Assembly (NCBI GenBank): GCA_020747065.1
Contig: JAGMVK010000004.1
Span: 2,728,001 to 2,792,000, forward strand
Origin: Cadophora sp. MPI-SDFR-AT-0126
Taxonomy: Eukaryota > Ascomycota > Leotiomycetes > Helotiales > Ploettnerulaceae
Direction: 5' to 3'
Length of the DNA stretch: 64,000 bases
In this document: piece after piece, positions 58,834 to 64,000 of the stretch
How positions within the stretch are numbered: position 1 is the stretch's first letter
Layout: the number at the start of each line of letters is the position of its first letter
Made by a program: the position numbers and the translations under genes
The notes under the pieces: model-generated
What the model saw: only the letters and a program-made list of their open reading frames with translations
Told to the model about the DNA's origin: nothing
The model's database searches: none

Positions 58834-60972
58834 CTTGAAGGTAGTTGGGTGTAGAGTAGGCTGTTTGGAATCTGGGTGGCTGAATGTCAACAAACGAAGA
58901 GCGGTACAAGTATACATGAGGAAGGCGGGAGACTTACGTGTGTGTGTGTGATGATGCTTGAATCGAGATATCAAATGCTGATGCAGTGGTGTGAGTGCGA
59001 GTGCGAGTGCGAATGTATGAAGGTGTGGTGTGGTGTGGTGTGTTGATGAGAAGGAGTCTGGAGTGGCTTTGGTGAGGGAGACTTTATAGTGTTTGGTGGC
59101 CTGGGCGGCGATCATGATGCGGGCATTGATTAGGTTACAACATCTGTGCCAAAGTTCATTCACCAATTGTGAAAGCGCATTTCTGATGAATCATGCACCA
59201 TTGCATCACCCAGCTCTCCGGCATTATACATTATTTAAAGTTTTCAACTCTCAGAAGTACGTTGGTACCGGCTCTTCACTTCAATCTTACACAGGCATGC
59301 GCAATGATTTTATTGCTACGATGATATGTTTCAAAATCCCAAACCATATTCTATGAAAATCTCGTCAATAAGGCTGGATGTGACATTGACTAGATGCCAT
59401 GATTGGAGCTCTTCAAACTTCTGCGGTCTTGAACTCCATCCAACGCCTCTCGTCACCTGCTTCTTAGGCACCTGTGCTCTAGGATAAACTGGTCGCTAGC
59501 ACGTTATTACAACAGAAACAAGCACTGATGTCTCTGGCATATTGCCCATCTCGGTGACGAGCAGGTTCACATGAGGTCTAGCAGCACCCAAACTAACTCA
59601 TCTGATGGACTTTCATTGGCAGGGTTCCGTCCTTTTTTTACCCCGCAATGCCTAACGAAATAATTTGTAGCTCGATACGAGCACTCCTTCCGCTGCCCTA
59701 CATTGGTTCAGATGTTTTCACAAACTTTAGAGTTCTTCAAGAAGACATATCGCGTTCGTTCCATCGTCATAGCAGCAGACCGGCAATCATATCAGAGACT
59801 ATTTTGGTGATGCACACAAAAGAGCAGCTCCTCGGTAGAGCTCCGATACGGTTATCAAATAAGAGCTAGGGGCGAGTCTGCAGGAAGGATCTACACGGTG
59901 CCCTTGGTACTGGTAAGGAATTGATGTTTGCTTCAAACACGGCTGTTCGAATGTCCTTTACTTCGCCAAACGTTTCTTGAACCCTACCCAAGGATCTTCC
60001 CGAATACGGCACATATCAGGCCATAGGGCAACAAGCCGTTCCTAGAATTGTACATAAAATGCTGAATACCTTCTACCTTTGAGGCCATGCATGGGTTATG
60101 TTTGCATATCCATGCCGTTCTTCTTCACACCACCACACCAGATTCGTCCCGCTTCAATGTCCAACAATGTCTTGACAAATAGCATTCCTCAAAGCCAGAA
60201 CCGCATATCAGTATTGGAGCATACGTCCATCATCTCTATATTAGAAGCAAACTGCATTCACACCCCGTTTCGAAAATTCGGAAGGATGATCGGACGAGGG
60301 ACTCGATAATCTTCCATGTTTGTTTGCTTCATTCTTGGCAGCTGCAGCCACATCACCAGCATCCAAGGTCAGCCAATCCAGCGAAGGGACTCCCACCACT
60401 TTGCGACTTCTATGGAAGATATCATTCCTCCGTGGTTCGCCGCGATGTGATAGCGTAGCTGCACTTTTCGGTCACCCTCGGACACTTTTGAAGTTTACTG
60501 TTTACTTGCTCGCTTAGGCCTGGCTAGCTTTAGTTCACGTGACATGAAAAGATGGCTGAACGCCGAGCCTCGCCGTGAGTTTGGTATTCACGTTCACAAG
60601 CATGGATTCATTGACTTCAAGGCTTTGGAAACCATTTACGTGATGCTTGGCTGCTGATTTACATCCTTTCGAAGCAACTGCCTTGAGAACTGCAGAAGAC
60701 ATCTGCCCGGATCATTCCATTCGCAGCTCATATGTGTGTAACCCCCAAGTCCCCCGCAAACACCAGTGAAAGCAGAGAAAACAAATGCAGATATGCCACC
60801 CTCGAATCTCATTTACGCAGAGAAAAGTCATTGAGGTCTACTCAGAAACACCAGTCCCGTCTCAATGCCATCGAATCAATCAAACTAGATGGGAGATTAG
60901 CATGTCCCTGTGAGATTCTGTCAGGGTGATTGACTTACTCGAAGAGATGTAGACGTTAGATATTGGAGGGAC
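58834..60972. other. Spacer between array members 3 and 4
   Basis: About 2.1 kb, the largest gap in the array. Simple repeats lie near the member 3 promoter. Otherwise only short frames; no sixth copy could be recognised by eye. Confidence 0.5.
58938..59044. repeat. Simple-sequence stretch in the member 3 promoter
   Basis: GT repeats (58938-58950), three GAGTGC units (about 58992-59010) and four GGTGT units (about 59022-59043) follow each other 105-210 bases upstream of the ATG at 58833. Confidence 0.75.
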
Positions 60973-61663
60973 TCAAATGGCTTCCTCATCGTCCTGGCCA
61001 TTGTGGTACTCCTGGTAGTTGTTGTACAACTGCTCGTGAAGAGGGTTGTCGAAGGTATAAGCATCAGCCTCATCCTCCTCGCCTTCTCCGACTTCCTCCT
61101 GGACATCCTCCTCGTCTTGTTGCTCAACTTCATCATTGACCTTTGCCTCAGTCTTGACCTTGGTCTTGGGAGTGCGCGGCTTGCGGGGAGCACGAGGCTT
61201 GGTGACTTTGGTTGGAGATGTATTGGTACCGGAACCGACAGTGGTGTCCTTCTTGGCCCGGCCTTTGGTGGGGGTGGTAGCTGGAACGTGGGATCCATCC
61301 TCCTTGTAGCCGATCGCCTTCTTGATCTGACCAAAGCGGACCTTGGCACAATTTGCATTAGAGTAACCGGCACGAGTGGCGACCAGGTCCCAATTAACCT
61401 GTAGAGTCTGTTAGAAGATGAACTCTTGGAGTGATGATGAAAGTGAAAGAAAACTCTAGAGAGCGAAGGGGAGGATGAGCTTGGTAGTGAGATTGTATTC
61501 GATCTCGATGTTTCTAGAAGAAAGTTGAGGTCATGGAGTAGATCGTGACATCAAAAAGAATTGCATTGCTTGCCTCGGGCTTGTTGGTCATGCACTGCAT
61601 GATGGTGAGGAAGAAGAAAGCTTCCTTGTCGGTGGGAGCACGTGGAGCCTTGGTGTCAGCCAT
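60973..61663 (-). CDS. Myb/SANT-like domain protein, array member 4
   Basis: Two exons, 61663-61574 and 61398-60973, giving 171 aa. Helix 1 is 'KEAFFFLTIMQCMTNKPE'; the shared intron follows; helices 2 and 3 are 'VNWDLVATRAGYSN' and 'CAKVRFGQIKKAIGY'. The tail has AT-hook-like Pro/Arg/Lys stretches ('KPRAPRKPRTPKTK') after 'TVGSGTNTSPTKVTK', then a strongly acidic C-terminus ending in a Tyr/Asn/Gln-rich piece. The donor is GC (GAG|GCAAGC), with a CAG acceptor. The coding frame of exon 2 contains no ATG at all, so ORF-based scans miss it. Closest to member 5. Confidence 0.8.
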
Positions 61664-62717
61664 TCTGTCTAGGGGTCAGCGATGATGATGATGATGCAGT
61701 GCAAGAGAAAGAAGACTTTACGTTGGAGGGAATTTGATGTGGTTGAAGCTGTGCTGGGTGCTGATCTATGTCAAAGTGTGAGCTGAAGTTCTGAGCATCA
61801 AGAAGGAAAAAGATGGAGATCGAACATATCGAGCAATTTTGACAAGGAAAGGACCAGGATTTGCTTACGTTGCTCGAGAGTTGTACTTTCGTTGCAAGAT
61901 CGAAAGTTTTTGTGTAGGGGAGTTGCGCAAAGAATTATTTGTGTTGAAGTTTGGAGAAGGAAAGATGCAAGATAGAAGAGAAGGCTCGGCTATCTCCCAA
62001 GCTAGCTCGGAGCCTCGATACACTTACTCCCCGTTCTCGAATGACGATCCAGGCAGCACCGTAATTCACTGTCACTATTCACTGTAATTATGGAATTCTG
62101 TTTGTTAATTTCAAATGCTTCCTAGCCTAGGCCCTGTAAGAGGCAAATTTACTTCGGTCTCACAATTGCAAGGCAAGAATGCCAGGATGCAGTACACTGA
62201 TGTCCAAATACAACAGCTATGCAACCTTTTTATTACAAGCATTGCAGAATGTCTCCGAGCTTCTGAGAGTGTTTGAGATGTGTTGTATGTGAACGATGAG
62301 AAGCAATCACCCAGTTGGATATTGCAGATGGGCAAATAAATCATTTACTGGGCGATGCTGCGGTTGTAATGTCACTGGAGTGGTTCAGTGCTAGTGCCCT
62401 GAAATTCAGGTAGAAGCGGGGTAATCACAGTACTTGGGCTCGAAAGCGGGGTACTTTTCCAGGGCCGCCTTGACCTGAAACTTCAGCATTGAGACGCCTG
62501 AGCATGCTCAAAAGCTCAGCCTGATCAGGAACTCACTTCAACAACTATTTGAAGGATGATTTGTTCACCAGTAGATGGTTCTCACCTTTCTAATTGATAT
62601 GGTCGATCCAAAATTTATAAGTGACTCCGTTTGAACGTGTTCTTCTCTTTCAGACGCTACCCTTCAGTGATCTATTTTTATCTCCGTCTCATCAACAGCA
62701 GCATGCACTTGGTCTCG
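61664..62717. other. Spacer between array members 4 and 5
   Basis: Contains the promoter of member 4, with a short (GAT)n run at about 61680-61695 and the 3' flank of member 5. No gene is seen. Confidence 0.5.
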
Positions 62718-63184
62718 TCAATCCTCTTCATCGTCTGCGTCTTCCTCTATGATCTTTTCCCTCTTGTATCCAGCTAAAGGTTTGCTTCCAACACTCTTGC
62801 TCCTTCCCTTCATTGGCATCGACTTTGTGACCTTGGAGGAAGAAAGATTCGTGCCACTCCCAACCTCATTTTTACCAGATTCTTTCTTTGAGCGTGGCTT
62901 CGATGGAGACTGTGGCTCTGCTGATCCGTTTCCCTTGAGAAGTTCACGTCGGATCTGTCCGAAGCGAGTGCGAGCGGTGCTGGCGGAGTTGTATCCAGCT
63001 GTTGCGGCAACGGTAACCCAGTCCACCTGATGATCATGAGTCAGCATCTGATGGCATAGAAAATTGTACTTCACTGAAATTAGTCTTTACTGACATTGGG
63101 AGATTCCTTCATATTGGCGAAAATGGCCTGGAAGAAGGACAGCTGGGTTGGGCCAGCCTTGACACCAGTATTAGCTTCGGGCAT
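62718..63184 (-). CDS. Myb/SANT-like domain protein, array member 5
   Basis: Two exons, 63184-63095 and 63026-62718, giving 132 aa, the shortest member. Helix 1 is 'TQLSFFQAIFANMKESPN'; the shared intron (GTCAGT donor) follows; then 'VDWVTVAATAGYNS' and 'ARTRFGQIRRELLKG'. The tail repeats the member 4 motif as 'EVGSGTNLSSSKVTK', then a basic 'KGRSKSVGSKPLAGYKREK' and a short acidic end 'EEDADDEED'. First exons of members 4 and 5 are both exactly 90 nt. This and the shared tail motif mark them as the most recent duplicate pair. Confidence 0.82.
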
Positions 63185-64000
63185 TTTGCTTGAATTTTGG
63201 CTGAGGTGTGAAGTCGTTTGTATTGGCTTAGAGATGGGGTCTGAACAGTTGAATGGCTGAATAGCTGAATGATCAAAAGGATTGGCTCTGTTCCGTATAT
63301 CTATTATTCCGACCGCATTGCGCCAATGTCCAGGACAAGAACATTAGTGCTGACTCCGCAGACGTAGATCAAAGCCATGAGAAAACTCCCACTGGCCACT
63401 GGCTGGCTCGCCCATGTTGTGTGCAATACAGCTTCCTAGTAACGGCAGCTTTAAAGTGATCTTTTACATTTGAGAAATGGTGTGGGGCTTGCTGAACAAA
63501 TGGTCAAGGATGGATTACACGGAACAAACATCGACCATAATTAGGCTTGGCATCCGTTCAGCATACCCGCTTCTGAGAAACACATATTGCAGATGCGGAA
63601 TGCATATAATGCTTCCCCGTCTTTCGCCAAGTGCAATATAAGTCTCTGTAATCACTCGGTGAAAATTGTTCTGTATCCATCGATCTCGTTCACGTCGCTT
63701 ATCAGTAGTCCGGTGTAAAATTCGACATGTTTGAAGGATGTCATTCGAGATACTCGCGGTGTATGGTCAAGGCTGCATAATGTGGCGGATCTGGCCGATG
63801 TGATTTGTTCGCACATCAGACCCTGCTTGCATTTCTGCATCGTGCCGCCTAGCCCTCTTGATTGAACCCCCTACATTGTGAAAAGTTCGCAGAAAGTCGG
63901 TCTCGCTGTTCACCTACTCGGCAGCGGGTACTCGCAGTTTGACCGCATATCTCTTTTTTCCGCTTCTTGAGTATATTTCGGGCTTAGAAAGTTCCTTATC
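63185..64000. other. Right-hand flank
   Basis: Promoter of member 5 and 0.8 kb without a supported gene; the array may continue beyond the window. Confidence 0.45.

Overview
The window is nuclear DNA of a filamentous ascomycete (Pezizomycotina). The evidence is short GT-AG introns of about 45-75 nt with CTAAC-like branch points, a Zn2Cys6 regulator, a Byr4-type septation gene and a mitochondrial HSP60 with a GGM tail. The gene families (tannase, berberine-bridge oxidases, fungal Myb-like array, RNase H-like paralogues) fit a plant-associated or saprotrophic Leotiomycete, but that placement is inference. No tRNA, rRNA, CRISPR array or intact transposon was recognised.

Region 1 (1-5.9 kb): the 3' part of a Byr4/Bfa1 septation regulator, a five-exon Zn2Cys6 transcription factor, and a convergent NADPH-dependent FMN reductase. 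Region 2 (6.8-31.5 kb) is an accessory block rich in secreted or transport functions. It holds a berberine-bridge-type FAD oxidase, a secreted type-B carboxylesterase, an eight-exon tannase/feruloyl esterase, a decayed small membrane-protein gene, a twelve-exon ABCC transporter, an RNase H-like gene and a decayed paralogue, a pyroglutamyl peptidase, and a glycoside hydrolase 5 gene that is probably a pseudogene. The intergenic stretches here are long, and relics are frequent. Region 3 (31.8-33.8 kb) has two more RNase H-like genes, divergent from each other. All three readable members have lost different catalytic positions.

Region 4 (34.0-41.1 kb) is a conserved housekeeping block: NOP2 (rRNA m5C methyltransferase), a GET5-like ubiquitin-fold protein, cofilin and HSP60. 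Region 5 (41.1-46.8 kb) is gene-poor, with a 37-base poly-C run and two tandem decayed fragments that resemble part of the neighbouring large nuclear protein gene. Region 6 (46.8-63.2 kb) holds that large nuclear protein (unknown function, with a helix-turn-helix-like segment), one unknown protein gene, and five small Myb/SANT-like genes all on the minus strand. The five share an intron at the same point of the domain and have divergent charged tails. This tandem array is the most striking feature of the window.

Exon limits were worked out by eye from reading frames, GT/GC-AG sites and expected protein alignments, and each needs RNA evidence. The least certain are the start of the gene at 51.7-52.6 kb and the first exons of cofilin.
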